Origin: G963677085 sp963677085
GTDB lineage: Bacteria > Planctomycetota > Planctomycetia > Pirellulales > Thermoguttaceae
Assembly: GCA_963677085.2 (NCBI GenBank)
Contig: CAXXFH010000004.1
Location: forward strand, 930,001 to 994,000
DNA: 64,000 bases
Reading direction: 5' to 3'
Part shown: positions 17,213 to 25,484 of the stretch, one piece after another
How positions within the stretch are numbered: the first letter of the stretch is position 1
How the letters are laid out: each line of letters starts with the position of its first letter
Notes under the pieces: model-generated
Seen by the model: the letters and a program-made list of their open reading frames with translations, nothing else
Databases searched by the model: none
Told to the model about the DNA's origin: nothing
Translations under genes and position numbers: made by a program

Positions 17213-18889
17213 GTGACCACCGCCACCGTCCAATTCCTGACGCCCGAGATTATTTTGATCGCTGCTGCGGTGGCGATCTACTTAGGCGGTGCGTTTTTCG
17301 AGGCCCGACAGCAGTTCAGTCCGGTCGCCATTCTGGCCGTGCTGGCCGCGGCCGTCGCCTTAGTAATGCAACCGGAACGGATTCCCGCGGCTGGTTCCGT
17401 GGTCGACGACAGCCTGGCCTACTTTGCTCGCTGGATGACGTTGGGCTTCACCGCGCTGTTCGTGCTGCTCGCTTCCCGACCGTTTTCTACGTCCAGTGTT
17501 TCGAGTCACGGCGTTTCGGATTCCGATGCTTCAGACTCCAACGCCTCAGCACGGAGCACCGTGGAATCGGGAAACTCGGAGTCGGGAAACGCCGAATACA
17601 TGGGCTCCTTGCTGTTGGTCTTCGCCGGACTGATGCTTACGGCGGTGGCCAACGAGTTGGTCCTGCTGTTCGTCGCCCTGGAGTTGATCTCCATTCCCAC
17701 GTACATCCTGCTGTATCTCGGACGGTGCCCCGGGGCTTCGACCAGCGACGTGGCCTCGAAGGAATCGGCGGCCAAGTATTTCTACCTAAGCATCCTCGCC
17801 TCGGCCATGTTGCTCTACGGCTTCGCCTTCCTCTACGGATCGACGGGCTCGACGAGCCTGGCGACTATTCGTACCACACTGGCCGACGAAGCCTTGGCGC
17901 CGGCCGGTGGTATATGGGCCAGCATTGCCCTGGTGCTCGTTTTCGCCGGCTTGGGGTTCAAAATTGCCGCCGTGCCATTCCATTTCTATGCTCCCGACGT
18001 CTACCAAGGCACCACGCACGCCAATGCCGCATTGCTTTCCGTTGTGCCGAAGGTAGCCGGAATGTTGGCCTTGTTGCGAGTGGTGGTTGTCGCCATGCCA
18101 AGCGTGGAAACCTACGCCTGGCACATCGCCTTGGTGATGTCGGTCTTAACGATGACGTTCGGCAACGTGGTGGCCCTTTGGCAGAACCATTTGCGGCGTC
18201 TGTTGGCCTACTCGTCGATCGCTCATGCCGGTTATATGCTCATCGCGTTGACCGTGGCATTGGCCGCGGGTAATTCTGTAGGCGACTTCAACGGCGTGGC
18301 CGCCCTGCTCTTCTATCTGGGCGTCTACGTGTTGGCCACCGTAGGAACCTTTGCCGTGCTCGACTACCTGGGCAGTGACTCGCAATCGTTGGAGGGTGTC
18401 GACGAATTGGCCGGTCTGGGACGTACTCGCCCCTTTGCGGCCGGGCTGATCGCAATATTCATGTTCAGCCTGGCCGGAATTCCTCCGTTGGCCGGATTCT
18501 GGGGAAAGCTGGGGGTTTTTGCCAGCGCGTTGAGTGTCGACACGACCGTCGACCTGCCCGGCTCGTTGCGACCCTGGTTCATTACCCTGGCGGTAATCGG
18601 CGTGCTCAATGCGGCGATTGCCGCGGCCTACTATTTGCGGATCGTCGCCGTAATGTACTTCCGCACACCACTTGCTACGCCGCGGGCTGAGGGGGGAGCC
18701 GGAGCGTGGACGACGGCGGTTGCCTGCGGAGTGTCGATCGTGTTGATCGGTTTGGCCCCGGGCCCTATCTGGAGTAACGCCGAAGCGGCTTCCCGCATCG
18801 CTCCGATGGCGCCCGCAACCGAGACGGCCGAGCAAGGTCTGCCCAGGACCACGCCGACGGCCAATCGAGAACGGCCATCTTCCTATTGA
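17213..18889 (+). CDS. nuoN: NADH-quinone oxidoreductase subunit N
   Basis: The antiporter-like subunit next to NuoK, 558 residues, about 14 helices. Family segments are FYAPDVYQGTTHANAALL, LLAYSSIAHAGYML and GIPPLAGFWGKLGVF. A Ser-rich hydrophilic stretch (FSTSSVSSHGVSDSDASD) lies near residue 95. The start is GTG at 17213, directly after the heptad block. It is the last gene of the operon and a terminator-like hairpin follows. Confidence 0.94.
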   Translation: MTTATVQFLTPEIILIAAAVAIYLGGAFFEARQQFSPVAILAVLAAAVALVMQPERIPAAGSVVDDSLAYFARWMTLGFTALFVLLASRPFSTSSVSSHGVSDSDASDSNASARSTVESGNSESGNAEYMGSLLLVFAGLMLTAVANELVLLFVALELISIPTYILLYLGRCPGASTSDVASKESAAKYFYLSILASAMLLYGFAFLYGSTGSTSLATIRTTLADEALAPAGGIWASIALVLVFAGLGFKIAAVPFHFYAPDVYQGTTHANAALLSVVPKVAGMLALLRVVVVAMPSVETYAWHIALVMSVLTMTFGNVVALWQNHLRRLLAYSSIAHAGYMLIALTVALAAGNSVGDFNGVAALLFYLGVYVLATVGTFAVLDYLGSDSQSLEGVDELAGLGRTRPFAAGLIAIFMFSLAGIPPLAGFWGKLGVFASALSVDTTVDLPGSLRPWFITLAVIGVLNAAIAAAYYLRIVAVMYFRTPLATPRAEGGAGAWTTAVACGVSIVLIGLAPGPIWSNAEAASRIAPMAPATETAEQGLPRTTPTANRERPSSY

Positions 18890-18948
18890 GCGGCTGATTC
18901 CTGCAAACCGTTGCGGTGAACCATTGCTAAAGATAGAAACGAGGGTAA

Positions 18949-19017
18949 GCCGCCACCCCGGTCTGCCCCGTTTCCGAGGTGGCGGCAGACTTAACCCCCG
19001 TGACTGTTTTTATTATA
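18949..19017 (+). terminator. Possible terminator after nuoN
   Basis: The 9-bp inverted repeat GCCGCCACC (18949-18957) / GGTGGCGGC (18978-18986) has a 20-nt loop, and a TGTTTTTATTAT tract follows at about 19005-19016. The T tract is about 20 nt from the stem, so this is not a textbook terminator. It is the only such structure between the operon and the next gene. Confidence 0.4.
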
Positions 19018-19026
19018 GGTATCAGC

Positions 19027-19046
19027 GGTGACAACTAGTTGTCACC
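19027..19046. promoter_or_regulatory. Perfect 20-bp palindrome, candidate operator
   Basis: GGTGACAACTAGTTGTCACC is fully self-complementary with no loop, so a dimeric DNA-binding protein is more likely than an RNA hairpin. It lies 70 nt upstream of the PAS/NtrC-like regulator, whose Fis-type helix-turn-helix could bind it. I did not see a second copy in the window. Confidence 0.5.
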
Positions 19047-19115
19047 CGTTCGACGTTCTTCCCACACAATCTCCGAAAATATCAGCCCCCTTGCCATCTG
19101 AGCGATTTAATCGAC

Positions 19116-20504
19116 ATGACCACGTCACGCATCCGGGCAACTGAATTCGTCAAACTTCTTAATGCGGTCCCCCAGCCTGTGTACGTGCTCGACGATGAAT
19201 TCACTCTGGTGTTCTGTAATCGGGCGTGCTGCGAGTGGCTCGGCCAGGAAGCTTCCTCTTTGCTCGGCTCACAATGCCGATACCAAAGCAGCAGCGATCC
19301 ATCCCATGCCGGGACCACCCTGGAAGGGATATGCCCACCACCAACTGTGCTGGAAGGCCACGCTGCCGTAAACGCGGTCTCCCGCGTCTGCAACCAAACG
19401 CGACACTATCGCCAGGCCACCTTTCTACCACTCGGAACTCCCGATGAAAGGCCGTTTGCCGTCGTGGCCATTGTGAGCAATACGGACCAACCTAGCCCTC
19501 GGCCCCCAGCCCCGGCACCGGCCGAAGATGCCACGGCTGTGATACTTCACGAACAACTACAACGATTGCGCGACGAAGCGGCCTGGCACTACTGTGTCGA
19601 TCGTCTGGTCGGCCGCAGTCCGGCCATGCGTCGCGCTCGGCGTCAGGCCAAAATGGCGGCAGCCAGCCGGGCCAGCGTGCTGTTGGTCGGACCTTCGGGC
19701 AGTGGGCGTCAACACTTGGCTTCAGCCATCCACCACGCCTCGGCCACGCACGCGATGGGAGCGTTGATTCCGTTGGCCTGCTCGGTGCTGGATCCCGATC
19801 TCATCCGTTCGACGATCTCCGCCTTGGCCGGTGGCGAAAACCTCGGCGACGACGCGCAACACAGCAGCCTGTTGTTGAACGACGCCGATCGTCTTCCCCT
19901 CGACGTGCAAGCCGAATTGGACCACATGTTTGAGAACCGTTTTCCTTTGCGAATCATCGCCACGGCGCAACAGCCGCTGGAGGAACTCGTAGACCAGGGA
20001 AAATACCGGGCCGACCTGGCTGCCACGCTCACGACGGTCCTCATCACCCTGCCGCCGCTGGCCGAGCGCCGTGAAGACATCCCGCTGCTGGCGCAGATGT
20101 TTCTCGAAAACGCCAACACCAACAGCCCGCGGCAGTTTGCCGGGTTCACACCAGAGGCCTTGGACCTGCTAGACCAGTACCACTGGCCGGGCAACGCCGA
20201 CGAGTTGGCTCAAGTCGTGGCCGAAGCGCGACAACAGGCCGACGGCGTGGAGATCGGTCCCGACGATCTGCCCGAGAAAATCCACGTCGCAAGCAAAAAC
20301 GCGCTGCGGCCTCGGCGCCCCGAGCAGTCGATCGTGCTCAACGACTTCCTCGCCCAGATTGAGCGTGAGTTGATCCAGCGGGCGCTTGCACGAGCCAAGG
20401 GCAACAAAGCCAAAGCCGCGCGGCTACTGGGCCTGACTCGTCCGCGACTTTACCGACGACTAGTACAACTGGGGCTGGCCGAAGAGGATGACATTTCGAC
20501 GTAG
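19116..20504 (+). CDS. PAS/AAA+/Fis regulator, NtrC-like, without GAFTGA
   Basis: A 462-residue cytoplasmic regulator. Residues 8-120 resemble a PAS sensor domain (AVPQPVYVLDDEFTLVFCN). Residues 165-395 are an NtrC-type AAA+ domain with the marker LPPLAERREDIPLLA and WPGNADEL. The C-terminus is a Fis-type helix-turn-helix (ALARAKGNKAKAARLLGL). The AAA+ domain is worn: Walker A reads GPSGSGRQ (192-199) with Arg in place of the catalytic Lys, Walker B reads SLLLNDAD, and the GAFTGA loop that touches sigma-54 is absent. It is therefore unlikely to be a classical sigma-54 activator. It may act as a DNA-binding repressor or scaffold. The 20-bp palindrome upstream suggests autoregulation. Confidence 0.8.
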   Translation: MTTSRIRATEFVKLLNAVPQPVYVLDDEFTLVFCNRACCEWLGQEASSLLGSQCRYQSSSDPSHAGTTLEGICPPPTVLEGHAAVNAVSRVCNQTRHYRQATFLPLGTPDERPFAVVAIVSNTDQPSPRPPAPAPAEDATAVILHEQLQRLRDEAAWHYCVDRLVGRSPAMRRARRQAKMAAASRASVLLVGPSGSGRQHLASAIHHASATHAMGALIPLACSVLDPDLIRSTISALAGGENLGDDAQHSSLLLNDADRLPLDVQAELDHMFENRFPLRIIATAQQPLEELVDQGKYRADLAATLTTVLITLPPLAERREDIPLLAQMFLENANTNSPRQFAGFTPEALDLLDQYHWPGNADELAQVVAEARQQADGVEIGPDDLPEKIHVASKNALRPRRPEQSIVLNDFLAQIERELIQRALARAKGNKAKAARLLGLTRPRLYRRLVQLGLAEEDDIST

Positions 20505-20545
20505 TGACTGATCGATTGCGAAACGGATTGCTTTGTTTCCCCCGT

Positions 20546-20567
20546 CCCAGGGGACGCGGCCCCTGGG
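20546..20567. repeat. Hairpin between the two regulator-like genes
   Basis: CCCAGGGG-ACGCGG-CCCCTGGG forms a perfect 8-bp stem with a 6-nt loop. No T tract follows, so it is not a typical terminator. The downstream gene may still be cotranscribed. Confidence 0.5.
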
Positions 20568-20642
20568 CTTGGCGACGCTGGATGATCGACCGGGGAACTC
20601 CGTAGGACTGCCACCTTGCCAATCTCCCCTCGGACCTCTACG

Positions 20643-21173
20643 ATGAAAAGATGTAAGCCTTCCGATGCTCGGACGGTTCTGTTGCCCCAGGGAGCGGGTC
20701 CCGCTCGGGTCATCGTCTGCGAGCGCACGGGTCGCTGGGCGGCTGCGCTGCGCAGTGTTTCGGTGAGTCGGGCAAATCGCATCCATGAAACCCGCAGCCT
20801 TCCCGAGTGTTGGGAAGTCCTCGCCGGGGCGCCCGCCAGTTTGGTCGTCGTCGAGCTAACGCCCGCGAACTTGGCCAACCTGCTGACGCGCCTCCAACGA
20901 CTGAACCGAGACTACCCCTTGGCGAGGGCCGTGGTAGTGACCGATCGCCGGTTGGCCGATGGCGCCCGATCAACAGAACACGATCGATCGGCGTCCTGGC
21001 GGTGGTTGGCATACGAAGCGGGAGCGATACACTTCACCTGCTCGCCGCGGGAAATGCCAGTGGTGGCGGACATCGCTCGTCGCCATTTGGCACAAGCTCC
21101 GCACGGCAAGAAAAACGTGGTGGAAGCCATCTGGGATCGTTTGCCATGGCGACCGACTACAACAACCTATTGA
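20643..21173 (+). CDS. Receiver-like protein without the phosphoacceptor Asp
   Basis: A 176-residue protein with no sure family. Its predicted alternation of strands and helices (ARVIVCERTGRWAAALR, SLVVVELTPANL, ARAVVVTDR, AYEAGAIHFTCSP) is like a CheY-type receiver. The position of the phosphorylated Asp reads Glu in VVVELTP, and the usual acidic pair is missing. It could be a pseudo-receiver that talks to the NtrC-like protein encoded just upstream. The ATG at 20643 is taken; a TTG 27 nt earlier is the only alternative. No clear ribosome binding site is visible. Confidence 0.55.
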   Translation: MKRCKPSDARTVLLPQGAGPARVIVCERTGRWAAALRSVSVSRANRIHETRSLPECWEVLAGAPASLVVVELTPANLANLLTRLQRLNRDYPLARAVVVTDRRLADGARSTEHDRSASWRWLAYEAGAIHFTCSPREMPVVADIARRHLAQAPHGKKNVVEAIWDRLPWRPTTTTY

Positions 21174-21269
21174 CACTTGCATAGCTAATGAGCGGAAGGC
21201 GACCAACGGGAGCCTGGGTTTCCAGACGTTCGGCTTTCCGAAGCGGATCATTTTCAATGCAAACGTCAA
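21170..21269 (+). repeat. MITE-like element (type C), copy 1, 100 bp
   Basis: The ends TTGACACTTGCAT and ATGCAAACGTCAA are inverted repeats that match at 11 of 13 positions. The core contains GGCGACCAACGGGAGCCTGG. The same ends bracket 27335-27433 and 44877-44931. No coding capacity. Confidence 0.8.
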
Positions 21270-21300
21270 TAATACTCCGTCAAGTCTAAGATAGTGGGTT

Positions 21301-21364
21301 GGGTGCCGCGGGCAGCTTGCATGCCCGTGTTCAGCACTGGCTGACAAGCTGCCCGTGGCACCCA
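21301..21364 (+). repeat. REPIN-like bipartite hairpin element (type B), copy 2
   Basis: 64 bp, GGGTGCCGCGGGCAGC at the left end and GTGGCACCCA at the right. It has the same layout and length as the copy before nuoF. Confidence 0.85.
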
Positions 21365-21463
21365 TCAATCCGACAACGACTCAATCCAATTGTGGTAACG
21401 CAATAGAACCAATCACGCGACGGGAAGGCCCTGCCCCACAACTGACAAAAGGAAGAACCACTT

Positions 21464-22543
21464 ATGGCCGACAACCCGATTCAAGAAACAGAAGTTCGTC
21501 AGACGCTAGCCAACTTCAAAGACCCGGAGACGGGCCGCAGTATTGAAAAACTCCAGCAAGTACAAAAGGTGCAGATCGACGGCAACCGGGTGTCGGTCAC
21601 TGTCGGCCTGACCACTTGGTCGGCACCGCTTTGGGACGACGCCCGCACGGAGATTATCCAACTGCTGCAAGAGAAATTCGCCGGCGCCGAAGTCTCCGTC
21701 GAGATTGTTGCAAAGGAACGTCCCGCCGAACGTCAGGGCGAACTGGGAGTACCGGCCAAGAGTATCATCGCCGTCGGATCGGGCAAAGGAGGTGTAGGAA
21801 AAAGCTCGGTGGCGGCCTATCTGGCCTACGGCCTAAGTCGCGCCGGCTGCAAGGTGGGCATTCTCGATGCCGACATCTATGGCCCCAGCATCCCCCACCT
21901 CGTCGGCGCCAAGGACCGCCCCACGATGGTCAACGAACGCATTCAGCCGATCGAGGTCGGCGGCGTAAAGATCATTTCGATGGGACTGCTCGTACAGAGC
22001 AAAGATCCAGTGATTTGGCGTGGTCCCATGTTACACACCGCGTTGACGCAATTCCTTCGCGATACCGATTGGGTCGATGTCGACTACTTGATCATCGACA
22101 TGCCGCCCGGCACGGGCGACATCCCTTTGTCGCTCTCGCAGTTAATTCCGCTGACCGGCGCTGTGGTCGTCTGCACACCGCAAGACGTGGCCCTGTTGGA
22201 TGCGGTGAAGGCCGTGGCCATGTTCCGCAAAGTGAATATCGACGTGCTGGGAATGGTCGAGAACATGAGCTTCTTCCTCTGTCCCGAGTGCAATAGCCGC
22301 CACGACATCTTCGGCACCGACGGCGCGAAGAAGAAGGCCCAGGAACTGAGCGTGCCGCTACTGGGTGAAATTCCCCTGAACACGGCCCTGCGCGTCTTGG
22401 GCGACGAAGGCCGGGTAGCCGGGGCCTTCGACAACGAAGCCGCTCGGCCGTATCTCGAAGCGATCTGCCTCAACCTGGTCAAGGACCTGGCCACCCGCCA
22501 CCGCGAGCAGCCAAGCATGCCGTCGTTATCGATTTTGAGTTGA
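21464..22543 (+). CDS. mrp: Mrp/ApbC-type iron-sulfur carrier ATPase
   Basis: A 359-residue cytoplasmic P-loop ATPase that carries and delivers [4Fe-4S] clusters. Residues 1-85 are a MIP18 (DUF59) domain. The deviant Walker A GSGKGGVGKSS is at 105-115, followed by DADIYGPSIPHL and the switch DMPPGTGD. CPECNSRHDIFG near residue 270 supplies two of the cysteines that hold the bridging cluster in this family. Its presence a few genes from nuo fits the heavy cluster demand of complex I, but this is inference. Confidence 0.93.
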   Translation: MADNPIQETEVRQTLANFKDPETGRSIEKLQQVQKVQIDGNRVSVTVGLTTWSAPLWDDARTEIIQLLQEKFAGAEVSVEIVAKERPAERQGELGVPAKSIIAVGSGKGGVGKSSVAAYLAYGLSRAGCKVGILDADIYGPSIPHLVGAKDRPTMVNERIQPIEVGGVKIISMGLLVQSKDPVIWRGPMLHTALTQFLRDTDWVDVDYLIIDMPPGTGDIPLSLSQLIPLTGAVVVCTPQDVALLDAVKAVAMFRKVNIDVLGMVENMSFFLCPECNSRHDIFGTDGAKKKAQELSVPLLGEIPLNTALRVLGDEGRVAGAFDNEAARPYLEAICLNLVKDLATRHREQPSMPSLSILS

Positions 22544-22563
22544 AGTACAGAGTAACCTGAAAC

Positions 22564-22594
22564 GGGTGCCATGCCCACGCTCGCCGTGGGCATG
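22564..22594 (+). repeat. REPIN-like type A, single arm
   Basis: GGGTGCCATGCCCACG, then CTCGC, then CGTGGGCATG: one hairpin arm of the type A element, 21 nt after the mrp stop. The second arm is not evident. Confidence 0.65.
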
Positions 22595-22686
22595 TTTTTG
22601 CGCGGGTGGCCGCTGTAGGCTATGCTTCAGCATAGCAATCTCGGGAAAAGTCGGCGGTCGGAGTGTGAAATGACCAAGATAGCACC

Positions 22687-22728
22687 AAATCCGAAATCCC
22701 AAATCATAAATCCCCAATCCCGCCTCCC
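22687..22728 (-). repeat. Heptad block at the 3' end of the M50 protease gene
   Basis: Six heptads on the + strand, AAATCCG AAATCCC AAATCAT AAATCCC CAATCCC GCCTCCC, run into the complement of the protease stop codon. Read with the protease gene they are purine-rich and follow its stop. Confidence 0.88.
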
Positions 22729-23477
22729 TACCATCCCCGCTGATTCGTATACCGCTGCAAGATCGTGTAGCTTTCGTAGGCCAGATAGCCGAACAAGAAG
22801 GCCATGAAGAAGCTTCGCCATTGCAGCAGCCCATAGGCGCCCAAAGCAATGGCCGTGATCATCGAAAGGATCAGCGACTGGCGGATACCGTCGCGGGAAT
22901 TGACGGCCAGGAAAATTTCGCGCGAGATGTGGCCACCGTCGAGTGGGTAAACCGGCATCAGGTTGACCATGCCCCACACGATGTTGATAAACAACATCTG
23001 GAGGACAAAATGCGTAAAATCGGGTGATCCCACTTCCTCGGCAAGTGTCACCCAAGGAGGTTCAATTCCCCAGGGCAAGAAAACAACTTGGTGGCCCGTG
23101 AGCACCAGGGCAGCGATGATCGCAGCGGCCAACAGAAATCCAGCCCCGGGCCCAGCCAGGGAAATAAGGATTTGCCGGCTCGTGCTGATGCGCCGCCCGC
23201 CGTACGTGTCGCCGTAGGAGGCAAAACCGCCGAGGCTGTAGAGCGTGATGCTGGGTTGAAATCCGAACAACCGCATCATCAGGGCGTGGCCCAATTCGTG
23301 GATCAGGATCGAAACGAACAGGGCCACGATCCAGCCCACTAAATCGCGAGCGTTCTCACTGCGTGCCCCCAACACCAAGGCAATCAGCCAGAAAAACGGA
23401 TGCACGCGTACGGGAATGCCCGCCAGGCGGAAGTAAAGGTCGGCTTGGGTTCGCGGAGGGTCTTGGCCTAGTAACAC
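22728..23477 (-). CDS. M50 family (site-2 type) membrane metalloprotease
   Basis: A 249-residue integral membrane zinc protease. The metal-binding HELGH is at residues 60-64 within a hydrophobic helix, and the third ligand is Asp180 in NLMPVYPLDGG. About six helices are predicted. No CBS or PDZ domain is present, so it is a compact member of the family. The start is GTG with GGGAG 8 nt upstream. Targets are unknown; relatives cut membrane-bound regulators. Confidence 0.88.
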   Translation of the reverse strand: MLLGQDPPRTQADLYFRLAGIPVRVHPFFWLIALVLGARSENARDLVGWIVALFVSILIHELGHALMMRLFGFQPSITLYSLGGFASYGDTYGGRRISTSRQILISLAGPGAGFLLAAAIIAALVLTGHQVVFLPWGIEPPWVTLAEEVGSPDFTHFVLQMLFINIVWGMVNLMPVYPLDGGHISREIFLAVNSRDGIRQSLILSMITAIALGAYGLLQWRSFFMAFLFGYLAYESYTILQRYTNQRGW

Positions 23478-23718
23478 GTATAGGGCTCCCGTAGTGACTC
23501 TGGTCTCGGCTGCACATCAAAGACCGACGAAGAACCTCGGCCAAGCAGTTTGCTGAAATGCTTCGTCATCCTGGCATTGTACCAGAAGCAGGCGGAGTAT
23601 TCAGGACCGCCGCAAGTCAGAAATCGGAGGTCGGAATGACCAATGCCAAATGACCGACGTTCCTGTCCACTTTGTTGCCCGACGGCATAAGCGGGGAGAA
23701 GTCCGTTTTTGGCCGCCT

Positions 23719-25005
23719 CTACGCCGTTCGTTCGCCAACCGAGGTCGAACACTGTCGCGCGGGCACGGGAGCCAGGAAATGTGGTCGGGCAATCGGCTGC
23801 GGACGTTGAGCCAGCACGTCGAGAATGTAATCCGCCGCCCGAGCCGACGCGCCGCCATGGCCGATCTTGGTTTTCAACTCGGTCAACTCGGCCACCCGAG
23901 CCGAACGCTTCGCGCGGTCGGTCAGCCACTCGATCGCGTGGTCGGCAACCTGCTGCGACTTGTCTTCGTAGGTGAGATACTCGGGAAACAACACCTTGTC
24001 GGCGTCGGACTGGTTGGGATCGTAGGGCGCAAGGTCCTTGGGATACAGTTCGTCGGTGTTGAGCAGATTAACCAGCGTGATGTACTTCACCTTGCGGAAG
24101 AAACTCTGCACGATGTAGGCATAGCGAGGAATCCAGTAAAGAATCACCGTGGGCTTGGCCTGGTAGAGCAACTCCAACGACACCGACCCCGAAACGGCGA
24201 TGCAACAATCGGCCAAATGAATCAACTCGGGAGTCTTCCCGCTGTACACGGCAATCGGAAGCCCCGAAGCGGCCACTTCGCGCCGGGCCATTTCGGCCTG
24301 CTTCGGCTTGAAGGCAGCCAGCGCGAATCGGGCGTCCGGCACAACCTGGCGGATGTGGCGCACCGCCTTGAGAAACCATTTCAGGTTGCTGATCATCTCC
24401 TGAGTGCGCGAGCCGGGCAGAATCGTGACCAACGGCCCCGACTCGCGACGATACTCGGCCAAAAACTTTTGATCGTACTGCTGCCGGCGCACTTCGTCGA
24501 AGAAGGGATGGCCGACAAACGTGGCGTTACAGCCGCGCTGGCGAAACCACTCCTCTTCAAACGGCAGGCTGCAGAGCACATGGTCTACGAAGCGGCGCAT
24601 CTTACCGACGCGCCACTGCGCCCAACTCCAGATTTGCGGCGGTGTGTAATAGAAGACCGGAATGCCATGGGCTTTCGCCCGTCGGGCAATCCACCAGTTG
24701 AAGCCGGGGTAGTCGATCAGCACCACGGCGTCGGGCTTATGGTGGCGGAAGAAACGGTCGGCCCGAGAGGCCAACGCCCAGAACTTATGCAGATTCAGTA
24801 GCACCCGGCCAAACCACATCACGGCCAGGGCCGTCAGGTCGGCGTGGAGCTGGCATCCGACGTTCGCCATCAGGGGGCCACCGTAGCCTACCGCGCGCAC
24901 GTGGGGACACCGTTGCTGTAGTTGGCGGATCAGATTGGCCCCGTGCAAATCGCCACTGGGCTCGCCCACGGAAAAGAAAATCGTCGGCGGTTTCTGCGAC
25001 GGCAT
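23719..25005 (-). CDS. lpxB: Lipid-A-disaccharide synthase
   Basis: A 428-residue peripheral membrane glycosyltransferase (GT19) that joins UDP-2,3-diacylglucosamine and lipid X in lipid A synthesis. The family motif GEPSGDLHGA is at 14-23. YYTPPQIWSWAQWR, TFVGHPFFDE, LPGSRTQEM and SVSLELLYQAKPTV are further landmarks. The last 30 residues or so (PIARPHFLAPVPARQC) go beyond the usual end. AAGGA 6 nt before the ATG supports the start. Its presence shows that the organism can make at least part of a lipid A-containing outer membrane. Confidence 0.93.
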   Translation of the reverse strand: MPSQKPPTIFFSVGEPSGDLHGANLIRQLQQRCPHVRAVGYGGPLMANVGCQLHADLTALAVMWFGRVLLNLHKFWALASRADRFFRHHKPDAVVLIDYPGFNWWIARRAKAHGIPVFYYTPPQIWSWAQWRVGKMRRFVDHVLCSLPFEEEWFRQRGCNATFVGHPFFDEVRRQQYDQKFLAEYRRESGPLVTILPGSRTQEMISNLKWFLKAVRHIRQVVPDARFALAAFKPKQAEMARREVAASGLPIAVYSGKTPELIHLADCCIAVSGSVSLELLYQAKPTVILYWIPRYAYIVQSFFRKVKYITLVNLLNTDELYPKDLAPYDPNQSDADKVLFPEYLTYEDKSQQVADHAIEWLTDRAKRSARVAELTELKTKIGHGGASARAADYILDVLAQRPQPIARPHFLAPVPARQCSTSVGERTA

Positions 25006-25482
25006 GAAGAGTCCTTCTCAAATGAAAGGCGGTGCCCTTGAGCTACCCGATGGGTTCTTCGCGGCTTCGGCGGAATCCGTGCCAACGAACTGGCCCCAGC
25101 ATTACAGACCTGTAAAAGTTCGTTTTTGAGCGAATGTCTTAGCCGTACTGTATGACTTGATGCAACAGCACCCGAACCAGGAACCCGCTCCCGTCGGTCG
25201 CTTCATCGAGAAAAGACACCCCTGATTTTAGCCGCACAGTATGGCAAATCGGCGAGCAGAGGGGAAGTGCAGTCCCAAAAACGCTAACCCGTGCAACAGC
25301 AATGGATTGCGGCGCATAGCCAGATTCCACGCCAGGCGATTCCCCTCGCGGGGATAATCCTTCGTGACTGCCCCCCACGCTAGACTACTAACGCCAAAGA
25401 TCGTTGACTTTTTGACAAAGACCAGCGCGAGCGGGTTCTCGACTGGGTGCGGTAGCACCGTCTGGCTGGCGGCCCTGCCGCC
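25006..25482. other. Intergenic region between lpxB and the CoA-disulfide reductase gene
   Basis: About 480 nt upstream of lpxB and downstream of the reductase gene. It contains the type E element at 25378-25484. Near 25138 and 25230 there is a near-direct repeat of TTAGCCG(T/C)AC(T/A)GTATG. No gene is supported. Confidence 0.5.
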
Positions 25483-25484
25483 CT
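25378..25484 (+). repeat. Type E dispersed element, short copy (107 bp)
   Basis: It begins CGCTAGACTACTAACGCC and ends GGCGGCCCTGCCGCCCT, where GGCGG-CCCTG-CCGCC is a hairpin. It matches the reverse complement of 39646-39840 at both ends, with about 88 nt missing from the middle. The hairpin end abuts the stop codon of the minus-strand reductase gene. Confidence 0.8.

Noticed and set aside
23650..24801. 383-codon open frame antisense to lpxB
   Set aside because: It mirrors lpxB codon use, with no ribosome binding site and no motifs.
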